A DNA stretch of 64,000 nucleotides, taken from the NCBI RefSeq assembly GCF_947242115.1, contig NC_074711.1:32975102-33039101 (forward strand), written 5' to 3'. This stretch comes from Biomphalaria glabrata (lineage: Eukaryota; Mollusca; Gastropoda; Planorbidae). The notes beneath the pieces are model-generated. The model ran no database searches and had not been told where the DNA came from. It saw nothing but the letters and a program-made list of their open reading frames with translations. The position numbers and the translations under genes were made by a program. The stretch's first letter is position 1. Each line of letters opens with the position of its first letter. Shown piece after piece: positions 47,076 through 61,100 of this stretch.

Positions 47076-50000
47076 TTACTTTAAGTAATGCTCTCGTGCT
47101 CCTGGTCTACGGTCTTTCTTGACAGAATTGCAGATTAAACAATGAGTCTGAAATGTAGACACACAAAAATATTAGAGTGGTTGCAGATTTTACCATACAA
47201 TATATAGGTTGCTTTTGCAATCAAGTTTTTATTTTTTTTTGTTCTAGCAAAATTACTTACAACATAGGCTGGCATACAGTCCTCATGGAAAGCATGTCGG
47301 CAGTGAAACACATTTAAATTACTAGCATAGCGTAAATCTGTAATAATAAGACCAAAGCATGATGAGAGGATAATCCATCAATAGCATAAAAACAAATATT
47401 TGCATTTTATCTTGACAAAAAAAAACGTGGAGAGGGGGGGGGGGGGAGAGACAATTATATAAAAGTAAATAAATACTAAAACAAAATTGTTTAAAATTTA
47501 TACTAAAAGAAAAATACTTTACCACTGACTGTCAACCTCTGATTACAGACTGGACACAGTTGACTATCTAAATAAAGATAAATATATTTTGATATCAGCA
47601 TGAATTTATATATATATATGTAAAAAAAAACATGAACAAATTTATTTAATTTTTAAGCAGACAGTCATTTAAAATGATTAAATTTTGTAAAATTAATATT
47701 TCTAAATTTGATAAAACTAAAAAGTCACACTAAAACCTCAGATTGCAAATATCATTTGTTTTTCAACTGTGCTGAAAACCTAATTCCTTAAATATCAAAA
47801 ACATATTTCCCCTTAAAAATGAGCATAAACTCTATTAAAAATAATATAAACTTTATTCTTTTCAAAATATGTAAAAATAGAAAAAAATGTGTTACAATAA
47901 GCCAACATTGTAACTGTATGTAACATTTATTTTACAAATGGTTGAAATTTGTTATGTGTGTTACTTTTTACAGCATGATTCATTTCTAATTAAAATATAT
48001 CAAGCTGGAGCTCCTGATGTACTGCGATGAAGTAACAAACAAAATACATACTTATAGACCACATAATATATTGCAGCATCCTAGTAATCATAACTATCAA
48101 TTTTACTATTCTTTTTCCAGCTAACTAAAGAAGAAAATATTTATATTCTAATTTCACCAACTTTTGTGACTTTTTTTTTTGGATGCCATTAAGCAGCCAT
48201 AATTTGTATTGATTATGTTGAAATAATTTTTTTTTTAAGAAATAGTTTATGCCTTTTTTTTTTCTTAATGTTAAACTTACAAAATAAAAGAACCAGACAG
48301 GTTTTTGTTTTAAATATGTCAGAAAATTAAATCAAAGCCTATACTTTCTTTAGTAGGACAGGGGGTGAAGGCAAGCAAGGTACAAATAGAGACCATTGTG
48401 GCAATAGTAAAAAGTGCAAACCAAGCAACCTGACAGCCATCTGTGTCAGTCAAATTTCTTCATCATTGAAAGATAATTTAAGAATTAGTATTAAAAAATG
48501 TACCATCAACAAAGATTCCTCTTTTTTGTGTCCTCACTAGTCTGTCTAAAAGATTAAAACTGTCAGCAACCAAAATTTTACGGCAACCATCTCTCAAGAA
48601 CAGCTGAAGATAAACAAATGAACACACAGCATTAACTAAAGCATGTAAAGGCAGGGTTTCACAAGGCTAAGCAGACCTACATTTGTTAGCCACAGTTCTC
48701 TTTTCACACTTGTCAACAGCCTTCCAAGTAGTTTTCCGTTCAGTCTCAAATGTGTGTCCTGTGACCTTTGTAAAAGTTTTTCACTTCTTTCAGACACAAT
48801 TTTGACGCAGTTCTCTTTTCAAGTAGTGAGAGTGAACATTTCTTGGATGTATATGGTCCTCTCTCCTACAGGATAGGTGTCGAACAATGTCTATACCACC
48901 ATTCACTACGTCATTGTGACTTATGGTGTAGTATATAAATTATAACCTAGTTATATCATACTATATTTATTATGTTATTTGTGATGTAGTATGCATAAAT
49001 CTAATTAAAATACAGCTACTGTCTCTTGAAAAACTACTTCATCGAAAATGCCTTTCCAAAACATGTAAAATTATTAAAGACAATTTGCACCCATTTTACC
49101 CCAGTTACATCTGATCTAGATGAAGTGGTCAGCTCTTCTAAAATACAGAAAGATTTAAAAACTCCTTTATTCAACTTTAAGTCAGGGTGTTTCAAGGTCA
49201 TACAATTGTTACCAAGAAGTCTATAGGAACTCAATTACTCAAGTGGTAGTTGTGTTTCCATTTGTTGTTTGTATGTTGTTAGAGTTTACAACTAGATTGT
49301 TAATGTCATAATAGTAACAAGGTAGTTGTGACCTAGGCACACATGAGTAGGCCTATTAGATGACTGATCTTGCAAGAACATTGCAGGAAAAGAAAGGGAC
49401 ATGGCTATTTTGATGCAGATAACTTAAGAGAAACTACATATTGCAACACAAACACAGACATGGTGGAATCCAGAGTCACCCACAGAATGAAATCACAACT
49501 AATGAATAGAAAGATTCAGTGATGAGGAAAGAGATCCAATCAATTAAAGATGAATGAGTCAAGTTCAAAAGACAAAGTCGAGAACAAATGATGGGACAGT
49601 TTCATGGTTGGTGAATACCCAGTAAAAGACTTTTATCATGTTTGATTCAGTAAAATATATTTTCTTATGTATCATAAGCATGCTTTAATTAAAAGCATTA
49701 ATTTATCCAAACAAAGATAATTTATAATTTGGAGAGAACAATATATTTGAACTTAAAACTTTACAGAAAAATTTGACAGCTTTCACCTGCAGATTGTAGT
49801 CCTGCAATATTTTCACTAGAGAATCTCTGAGGCCTGGAATCTCTAAATCTCTTCTGATCTTACTGATCACTTTAATAGGGTCAATGTGGGCACCAACATT
49901 TTGTAGCAATGCAGTGATGAACTCTATACAAAACAAAATGGGATTAGATACACATAAAGACTATAGTCACAGAGTCTTTATTAATCTTCACTTTTATCAT

Positions 50001-53000
50001 TCAAGATTAATTAAAATATTCATTTTATTACTTATTTCCTTTACACTCTAAATGTATTTGAATCAATTTTAAGAAAATTAAAACATTGTTTTTTTTAGAT
50101 GCTGTTCCAGTTGCTGTAGAAAAAAGAAAATCGATGAAGTTTTATTCACTTGGTTTGTCCATGGAGTATTCTATCAGGTTTTCCCACAGCTCTTCATCAG
50201 CTTGTTCCATACAGAACTGAATAGCATGATTGACATCTTGAAGCTGTTCTGTAATCAACTTCAGTGCTTGGGTCAAGTTTCCCATGCGACCTGAAAAATG
50301 TCCAAACATATATTGATCTAGAAAATTCAGCTTACACTAGAATGTAACAAATTCATTTGAGTAAGAGCTCCAGTTACTCTTATAACTACTGGATTCAAAG
50401 CAAAATGTTACTATCTAAAGTAATAACCCAAGAGCATGTGACCTCCATGACAAGTTAAAACAGAATTCAGAAAGCCTGAAACAATTCTTCTTAGTGCAGG
50501 AGCATTATGAACCAATGTTTCCCACGATCTATGAAAAATAGCCAATGGAGTACAAGCCAACTATTGAGCTTCACTTGTTTACAATAGTCACATCATTAAT
50601 CTTTTGGACTATAAGAATGGCTGTAAAAAAATTCTATCTAAAGCCAGTACATACTTTGGTTAGTGAGCAGCAGTAGTGCATTCAATGTAATTAATTTTTA
50701 AAATTTCATTTTCAGAGTATCTTTCCTTCACTGAGCTCCAACTCGTGGAAACTATCAGAGCATAAGACAATAATGTAGCCAGCCCTCAACAGAAATAGTA
50801 TTTGTAGATATATGAGGAAAAACAGAGTATGTACAGTATTTAGACTTTTTTATTTCTCTGTCAGGCAATCCTTTAATAAGACTAGCCTCTCTATCATGTC
50901 CTCAATTTAGATGTCTTAAATATAAGTCCTCAAAGTCACACTGAAAATGTATGAAAGGTATCAAATGTAGCATCTCAAACTAAAACCATTTTTGTTTTTG
51001 CATAATATATATAGTTTTTAAAACAGCTAACTAACTTATCAACTATATGTTAAAGAAGCCAGGTGGCTAAAGATGCTTGTTATACATTTATTATTTAAGA
51101 AACGTTTAAAATAGCTTTTGAGCTTATGTCCCCTTTAGAAATAAATGCAACAGGCAAAAAAATTTTCTTTTTTAGCAAACAAAAGATTTTTTTTAGAATC
51201 TCTGTAGTTTAACCTGCTTTAATAAATAACTAAAGTTAAAAGGAGAAAGTATTAACAGTTGGTTGTTGCGACTGCCCCCCAAAACACAAAAAAAAAAAAA
51301 AAAACTATAGACAAGTGATCTTAATATCCCGCCCTCCATCAATCCCAAAGGAATTTTATTAGAAAAAAGCCAATGTTAAGGGTTTCTACATCAAGCAGGT
51401 GTATGATATCAAACATGAATAAAGCTGTCATAATGTTGTAAAATTTATTCAATGCTGAATGATGTCAAAGCTTTACCCAACAAGAAGACTTGCTCCTTAT
51501 AATAATCTCTTGCCACACATTCCTCCAGTGCAGACTGTAGTGGGTAGAATTCACTTCTGCCCAAGAATGGCAGCAGCTTGGACCTGTCATATTCAGCATA
51601 CAGTTTGACCAGCTTGCCATGATATGTCTGAGTCCCTTGGAAATCTTTCTGCACCATCTGGTCCAGATACTGGAGTTGAAACAAACAGAGAGAGGTAGAT
51701 CTATCAGTAGGATATGGCTTAAATGAATGGGCAATAATAAAACAAAAAGGATGGATACTACTTAACAAGTGGTACTATATGAGAAAGACAAAATGTATTA
51801 CCACATAGAGATATTTGGGAGTTTTGCTCAACTGTTGAACCACTTTCTCCACCTGCAAGTACATAGCAATCTGTTATTAATTGTTTAAGCTTTCATAATG
51901 GAGATACATCAAGTGACATTTAGATTGTTAGGTGAAATTAGATCAGTCAATGTCAAATGATAATGAACCTAATTAAATTAACTAATTTAGGTATGCTGTC
52001 TATCTACTGCATTCTTGACATGTTTAAAATTGTATCTGCTCTTATGAGTAAATAACAATAAATGCATTCAAAAATCAAATCTTCTCAGATTATAAGATTA
52101 CTTGAGTAAAGAAAGTAATAAACTGACAAACACTGGGTTAAACCAACACAGTTTTTAAAGCTCTAGCTACCAAAAGAACTGTTTCCAATGTTATGCTACC
52201 CAGACAGGTAAAGTGTTTCCCTTCCATTTTGTGTGCCACGTTTTGTTCAAGTTAACTTTAACCACTCAATCTAAGCACTATGCTTGGATCTATCAAGTCT
52301 AGCTTTGATGTACTGATGACCACAACACTGGTCTTCTCTGGCATTCCCCATTTGCTGCTGATAGGTGAAGACTTGGAACATCATCAGCAAAATGCATGTC
52401 TTGGTTCTACAGTATATTTAATTTTATTTTTATGTTCACTAGTGAACATTTTCAAACCCAGTTCATGAAGAGGTGAAAATAATTAGCTCTATAACTATTG
52501 TTACACTCACACTAACCAACCTAAAAAAAAAAAGGAATAGCTATTTTTCTATTAACATTAGATACATTTAATCATTAGTGGTGCCCCAACAGTTCAACAG
52601 ACTACAGGACAGATGAAGTTAATATGTACATTTTAGATTGTGTGTATACTAACCGGAACAGTCTCACTGTTGTCCAGTAACATCTTTACAGTTTTGTCCT
52701 GGTCCAAGTCCATCAACTGAATAATCTTATCACTGATCTTGTCGTACAAATTGTGGTCGTGAATTAATTGAAAAACATCGTTGTGTTTTAACCTAAGCAA
52801 TGTATTGTATCATTACAGCATGAACATAAGAAATTACGGCTAGAGATTGCATATTACAGTAGCACCTGCTTAATAGCAAAACAGCTGTGCAAGTTCTGTT
52901 TATGTATGTAAGCAGAACTTACATAGCCAACTTTGAGGTTTAACCTAGGCTTGAACTTTGTTTACAACAAACAATATGCTTGTTTAATCATAGCAACTTG

Positions 53001-56000
53001 AGATCTACCTAATTCAAATCTGGATAAGTAAATATGCAGAAAACCTGCTTTAATGAGTTTCAGCTTTTCAATTATTGTGCTATGAAATGTATGCTATTAT
53101 ACAGCATTCAATGAAATTGATTGCACTGTAAATATATACATTTCTTCTTCTTCTTATAAATTACAGACATTACTTCAAAAGAGACAATAATTACATCCTA
53201 TTTTTTAGTAACATAATAATTAGTTTAGGACTTAGCTTATCTTATAAAATAAAAATTACCTGAGATATATACCTAAGGCCTTGTCATATGCTTTCTGATA
53301 TGCATATCTAGAAAATGGAGGTATATTCAATAAATTATTTTTATATTATTTTGAATCCTTATTCAAACTTAGTCTCTCAAAGTGAACAAGACATTCTAAA
53401 TAAGAAATCCTTCTTTAATAATCCTATTGCATGCATTATCTCAATGTATAAATGAAGATGAAACAAATCCATAAGAGATAATATAAACTTAAACATTTAT
53501 TTCTAGATTAAAATCAATTAATAATTGAACTTACAATTGACCCAAACTTTGTAACAAAAGTTCTGAGTTTGTATCTCTATCCAGTTTGATCAGCACTGCA
53601 CTAATGATAGATTCATTATCATATAAGTCTGGTGGCCACTCTCTGATCAGTTGGTAGAATCTCTACCAAGAAATAGAGATACTAAGTTATTAACATGAGC
53701 TCTAAATCACTGGATTGTCGTTTCTGTGTATATCAAAGTTTGATTCACTAGGTAATAAGGAAGTAACTGCTAATTTAAGTTTCTATTCCCTGCCCTTTGT
53801 CAAAATAGGACAATCTAATTTAGGGATGTGAAAGAATTCATGAAAAGTAACAATTCTTAAGAGTATAAATTCTGAATAAACAAAATAAAAGAAAATGTAA
53901 AATGTAAGCAATGTATTATATAAATTGTTACAAATCTCACTATTCAGGCTCTCTGCACCATACACCACCAACTTAAAGAACTTGACAACTCAGGGCTCTG
54001 AAGTAACGTAACACTTTAATAGTTGAATAAATAACAGCCAATACTGTACAATAGGCAACACGTACACTGTACAAATATCTCTCCGATAACACTGTACTGC
54101 CGTATCAACTCTTGCACTGGCCTCTCTGTCTCGTTCCGGGCTTGCACTGGGTTCAACAGTTCAGGACTGACTTCACACACTAGGCTCATTGTGTCGGACT
54201 CGATCGCAGACCAAGATCAAGACGCCAGTCGTCTCAACTGTACTTGACAGTACTCCGCACTGAACCGTCGTAATGCTCCGTACAGAACCACACCGTTGAA
54301 CAGTGCTGTAGTTGACCGTGTTCTGAGCCCCTGTCGTGAACCACCTTTCTCAACCGTCTTGACTGCGACACCTCCGCTCTTATATAGGGTCTTTACTGGC
54401 CTTCTCGAACCGGACAGAACGCCGCTCTACGTTTCTTGGTGGTCAGATGACTACAACTCTCGTGACGCTCCTAAGCTCTGTTCACGACGGCGATCCTTCC
54501 CGAACCGTCCTGTTGACACTCGACTCGGCTGACCGTCGTAGCTCATCACGGTTGACTGCTCGTCTAGCGCTGGCCTGGGGCGATTTGCGACGGCTGACTA
54601 CACACACACCACTACCCCTCTCTGTGCCACCACCAGGTTTATAACAATATCATAGCTAGAAAAATAAATGCAGCATTTTGCACAAATGTTCTAATGAATT
54701 TAACAGAAATATTTTACTTCTGATAAACAAAAATAATAATGCAGCCCCCTAATATTTATCAAAAGGTGAATTCAGAAGCCGATTAAAAAAATGAGACCAA
54801 AAAGATAATTAAAAAAAACAACTGAAATCTATCTACAAAATCTGTGCAAAGGTTTGACACAAACAACAATGTACATCTTTCATCAAATAACCAGCTCTTT
54901 CAAAGCATTGCCACTGCGATGAGCTAAACCAAATGCAAGCTAAACCTTTTAACTGCTAAACTTCTACATTGAAGTTTAATGTGATGTAAGATGACTTGGG
55001 TTATAGTTAAAATACTGTAAAGCAGGGAATACACAAACACAGTTATTTAGTATTTTTTAAATCTAGTAGGCACCTAGCATATGTTAGAAGTCTAAATGGT
55101 AAACATACTGGCCATAAAATCTTACTTTACAATAACTGATCATGTAAAGGAAAGGAGTAAAGGTAGATATACTAGATACGTAAACATCTACCTTCAAATA
55201 CTATTTGCTAGATTTAAACCTACTAATATTAAAATCAAATCTTTTTGTTTTCTTGCTGCAGTCATAAGAATATTAAGAAGATAAAACTCACTTCACAATC
55301 TGTAGTCAAAAACTCATTTAACACCATCTCATAGATTGCTGAACTTAATCTGGGAGCAGATCTTGGAATGTAACTTGCAATGGCCTGGAATCACAAAAAT
55401 TAAGTTTTACAACATAATAAAAAATCTAATATATAGTTACAAGACAGTAATAATATATATATATATATTACTATACTAAAACAATTAAATTTCAATTCTT
55501 TGAAATTGAAATAAAGTTTGACAATGATTTATTTACATAACTGAACTTAAGTATTTAAAGGTAAATTTTCTTTCTTTCCACAAATGCCATCCTAAAATGA
55601 TCTAAGCAAGAGCGCTTTTACTAAAATACTGAAGTTAATAATATGTGGATGCCATGAAATATAGTCCAAATGACAGATACTTAAGTAAATTTGATCACTA
55701 ACAATGTTTTATACAAATGATAAAATACATAAAATAATTACCTGCAGATTTTTTAAAATATTATTATTTACCTTCAACTGTTGAATTTTAGCAAATTTAA
55801 GGATTTCTTCCTCCCAAGACTCTTTTTTTCTTCCAAGAATTTTGACACACAGTCTGCCAGCATCATCATAAGCTTCTTCTTCCAACAGATAATTTAGGTA
55901 TTCTCTGCCAATGTCCTGAAAGCATCAAATAAAATTGCCCAAGTTTCTAGACAGAAAATAATAAATTTGAAAAACAAAATAAGAAATTTAAGGTAATAAA

Positions 56001-58111
56001 AGTTGCATTACAAAATATGTATGTTGCTTGAGTTCTTTACTGTGTACTGTGGCTGCTGCCATGGCTTCCTGAAAGTAAAAGAATATGGCAGATTACTTTT
56101 AGAGTAAAAGAAGATGGCAGATTACTTTTAGATTAACTGGTTTTCAAACTTTTTTAGATTAAGTAGTTTTCTAAAAAAAAATAAAAAAAATGATGTACTG
56201 TCTGCAACCTTTTTTTACCAAGTGGCAATAAAAAATTCATTATTTAAAAATGTGTGAATCTGTGTGTAAGACATAGATCTAGCATCAACAGTGGGCAAAG
56301 TTACATAAAGGCAGAGTAGCATCAGTGCTAATTTCTTGTTGAAACTTAAAAAAAAAAAGCTTTCAAGTAGTTGCCAGATTGGCCAGAAATTTGTGAATTT
56401 TTGAGCTGTGTTTATGTATAGAAGATTTCATTTTATTTTGTGCTGTGTTTCTATGTCTTTACATTTGCAAATCTACAAAACATCCTTTCTAAGTGATCAG
56501 TACTAAAAACTTTAAGTACATTCTATCAACAATCAAGGCATAAATTTAGATCTTTAACTGTATATGCAGGGGTGCCACCCATGAGACCAAGTAAACCCTG
56601 AAACCCGAATTTCCAAATTTTACAAACCCTGAAATCATAAACCCCAAACTTTACCAACCCTGAAACATACCGCATATACAATTTATGCACCAAAATTTTA
56701 CGAAAGAAGAACAGTATTAAATTACTACCTAGATCTATATCATAATATGCCCCCCATGTTTTAAATATGTAATTAGTAAGCCTATCATTATAATAAATAG
56801 AGTTTGTGTGTATTGATTGATAAAGCTTGTAATACAAGTTAAGAGGATTTAGTACAATTTTATATTAACAATGTTTGTACACCCCCCCACACACACACAA
56901 ACACACAGTTATTTTAAATGATGTTTCTCTCTTAACATTTTTACCCTCATTATTCCTTTGAAGCAGCCTACTTTAATCAACATTGATAAAACTGATTCCA
57001 TCAATGTACATGCATGGACCTGTAAATCTATTGCAACAAGATAAAATTGATTTGAGATTTAGTCCAGATCTACTCCAAAATGAACATTTAGATTTAGTTT
57101 CTAATATTTAAATATGTAGACCTAGATGGCTAGAATGTGCTGGACTGCTTATACATAATTATAATTTATTTGTATAAATCTAGATCTATTGACCAATCGA
57201 TCTATTTTTTCTAGCCTCTAAGTCTTCAGGCAAACGCAAACTTACTAATTTAATTCTTCAATCATTGATTCTAGTTCTAGTTCATCTAGTAACATCTAAA
57301 TCTAGTTCTGATCTTAAAACGATGTAAATATCCTAAATCTAGATCCTACTTCTATAATACTCTAGACCAATATAGCTCTAGACTAGTCTAGACATAGGCT
57401 AAGGCTCTATGTCTATATGGAACCTATACAAATATTAAAATATAAAACACGGAAAGAAAAAAAAAAATATAATTTCTCACTCGTGAATTTTTTCTTTCTT
57501 TCTATTTCTAGATCTAGGACTAGCCGCTAGGTACACGAGTAGATCTACTAGACTATATCTATACTAAATACAAGATTTTACAGTCTAGATCAGATCTAGA
57601 TTGATCATAGAAATAGATCTAGACTCTAAAGCGAGCCGATTTGAGGCGCGTTCCGTAGATCTAGAAATTCTATATAGATCTAGAATGTTTACACTTTTTT
57701 GTCACTTAAAAAAAAATACTGTACCGGTAAATAAAGCTTAGTGTGCATGCAATGTGAAAGTCTCGCGAATTGCGAAATATGAGACGGGTGACGGGTCGAA
57801 TTTGTTTAAAAATGGCGGCTCGCGCGATCGGAACTAACAAACTAAAATTAACGGGAGAAAATGACCAGAAATTTCGAAAAAATCTAAATTAACTAAAACC
57901 CTGGATTTTAACAAAATTGTAGAAGGCAAACCCGGAGGGGAGAAAATCGGACCCCTCAAAACCCGGATTTCTGGATTATTCCGGAAAAGTGGCACCCCTG
58001 TGTATATGTTGACTAATAAACAAAAGACAAAGACTAAAGCCAAGCCAACTGACATTACTTCTTTAAAATAAAATAATATTTCTAAATGAACACACATTTC
58101 AAATATACATA

Positions 58112-58145
<34 letters not shown>

Positions 58146-61100
58146 ACCTACTGAAAAATTATATCAACGTTCTATACAGTATACAGTGTTATCAATGTCA
58201 CACATTGCATCATAGGCCAGTAAAAAGGTCAATCAGCCTCAGTTTACAATAATCACTTCTTATTTCAGAGAATGATTAGTTAGTTGTAACGAATTGAAGG
58301 CAAGTTTCCATTTTGTACCTCATATTTCTTGTGCTCCATTAGCCAGGAGATATGGTCATCTTGATCTCTCAGCTTGGCAACAACAATATCTTTAGGACTT
58401 ACAATAAAAAACAAATTTTCTTCTGGGATGCATTCTGCAAGCAAAAAAAAAAAAAATAGTTATATAAATGCAAAAAAAAAAATATTTAAAAAAAATGTAA
58501 AAAAAAAACAACACACAATGCTTTGACATATAAAATCTTTTGTAAATATTAATTGTTGTCATAAACAAAAACATTCAATTCTCTTATGCAGCCAAGATCT
58601 TTCACTGTGTAAATCTTTTTAACTATTTTAATTTGTTTTGAAAACTGTAACAAATGAAAATTACTTATTACAAATTTTACTAAGTCAAAACAATTAGTTT
58701 TACTAGTAAAGTAATTAAAGCTTATTTTTACAAATTCATGTTTACAGTATGCATTACCTAAATGATAGTCATTACATCGAACAAGCTGGAAGCCTCTAAT
58801 AGAAAGTGCATCATTGGAAATTTCTTCATAGCTTCTAACGTGAGGATCTAAAATCTGAAGATGAGGTCTGCCAGACTGGGTCAATCCAGGCTGACAAAAA
58901 AAACAACAAAAAAAAAAAAAAAATTTTGTTTAAATGTAAAGAAAACATGTAATGAGAAGATAAAAAAATCAATGATAAACAGGGGTAGACTGGATATATG
59001 GGCAATAGGGCAAAAGCCTGGTGGGCAGGCACCCAAATGGGCTGGTCACTTGGAATTGAAGGGCCCACAATACAGTAAAAGATTTTATAATACTCTCTTA
59101 CAAAAGGGGCCCAAAGAGCGTCATGACCGGCCCTCTGATTACCTTTTATAAAAAATCTTTTAAATTTGTGTAATACTAGCCTAACACATTTTCCTTAATG
59201 ACTGAACAGCCTTTACCCTCTACCATGAATTGTGGTAACCAACAACACAAGGATCTTATTTTCTAGCTTCCTATAGAATTAACAATAGTGTGAACAGTGA
59301 TGTTTGTCCCAATATGTTCTTTGTAAAATGTTTTACATGTATTGGTTTCAGATTTGAAGATAATCTACTTCCTAGTCCAAACCTTCCGCAGGATGACAGG
59401 GAATGACAGCTGGCAGGGTATGAACTGTTATCTTATCTTCTTATCTTATATAATACAGACGTTACTTCAAAAAAGAAGATGATTACGTCCTTCTGCCAAG
59501 TCACTGGTTTTCCTGGCTAGCTCTGGCGATCCATTCCATGCTCTAATAGCACTAGGGAAGAAGGAGTATTTAAACAAATTTTTCCTGGCATATGGGATAA
59601 GGAATGTGCCTTTATCTTTGTGTCTCAGGATCATCTAGGCAACTGAATGACAGTCCAGCACACTTGCCGCACGACCAGACAGCCATCCTTTTTATCATAA
59701 TGAAGTAATTCAAACTAATTATTGTGGGACACATTGAGATAACATATAGTATACCAGCCATCAAATACAAATTACATAAAGTTAGGCATGCACAAACTTA
59801 TTATATTATGAAGGCAGGTACGAATGAATGTTCGTCATTATCATATAGCATGTAATTTGAGAGATGGATCGTATGGTTAATGCCAGGACTGATTTTGACA
59901 CCCAGTCCACCTCTGTTGATACAGCATTAAAAGCATTTTTATTAGCTATCATTACAAACATATATATATATGATTGCAGGTATTGAGACCTATTTCTAAT
60001 TTGGGTATCAGTATAATGACCAATTTTAATATTACTTGCTATTTAATACATGCTAGTGATATAATGAAAATAAATTCCAAATATATACCCCTTGGTTTTC
60101 CTCAGTTTTTTCACAAGATAGGACAACTAAGTTTGTAGCAAGAGGAGCTAACCCACATATAATGAAGTCTGTTGAAAAGATGTGAGCTTTTGAAAGAGAA
60201 AAACAAAATGTTGAATCAGTAAGTAATGTAAGTAAAAATAAACATAAAAAATTCTACATACAAATTTTAAGAAATATAAATGAAAAGTGTTTTGAGATGT
60301 AAGTATCATGTGAAAATATTTTGCAAAATGTCCACAGTGCGTCTAGGGATCATTATATTAGAAAATTAAGTTAGCATAATCATAATTTAAATTTCAGCAT
60401 TGTGTATTTCTAATGATAAAAAGTTATGTTATTGTTTAATTTATTGTGAAGTTCAGTATTATTAATGTTTTATTGTTATACGAAACTTCTATAACTGACG
60501 GGGCTTTTTATTTCTATACATATATTTCAATTTTTGTTACAACTACAAAATAAATGATCCCACATACTTATTTCAACAAATCTTGACGGACCCTCTTCTG
60601 TATGTTTAGGGGTGTCTTTTACAACACAAATCTGAAGAGAAACAAGCAAAATATAAACAAAAATCCTTTTTTTTTTAAAACAAAACAAAGCTTTACCAGA
60701 GGAAGGACTCCACACTTACAGCTATATCTTTCTATATGTAGAAGTTGTTTTCCTTTTTTGATATCAAACAAAATAATTTGTTACAAATAATTAATTGACT
60801 AAATGGTTAGTTTTTTTAATTGATTCATGTTTTGTTAAGGACAATACATTTTTTTTAAAGTTTCAACTTGATGGGTGAGGGAGAAATAATGTGTTCAATT
60901 ATCTAAGGAAACGAAACCATACATATTTAGACGTATCTATGAATACTGAAGGATTAATTGGCCTTGTTAGTATCAAAGGAAATAATTAATTACCAGTAAT
61001 TAATTAAATAATTGCTCAAAGTTTCACATTGATCCGAGAATGGGTGTGGGAGAAATAATGTTTACCAACTTTTTTTTCAGACAGACAGAGCGAGTTGATT

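Noticed and set aside
49026-49234. Overlapping 66-codon frames on both strands
   Set aside because: They lie in a VPS41 intron with no motif, and the two strands mirror each other.
53273-53273. Earlier splice donor for the VPS41 exon ending at 53,260
   Set aside because: GTATAT after codon GCC-TTA would drop the IYL residues conserved in VPS41 and break the phase with the next exon; the later donor restores both.
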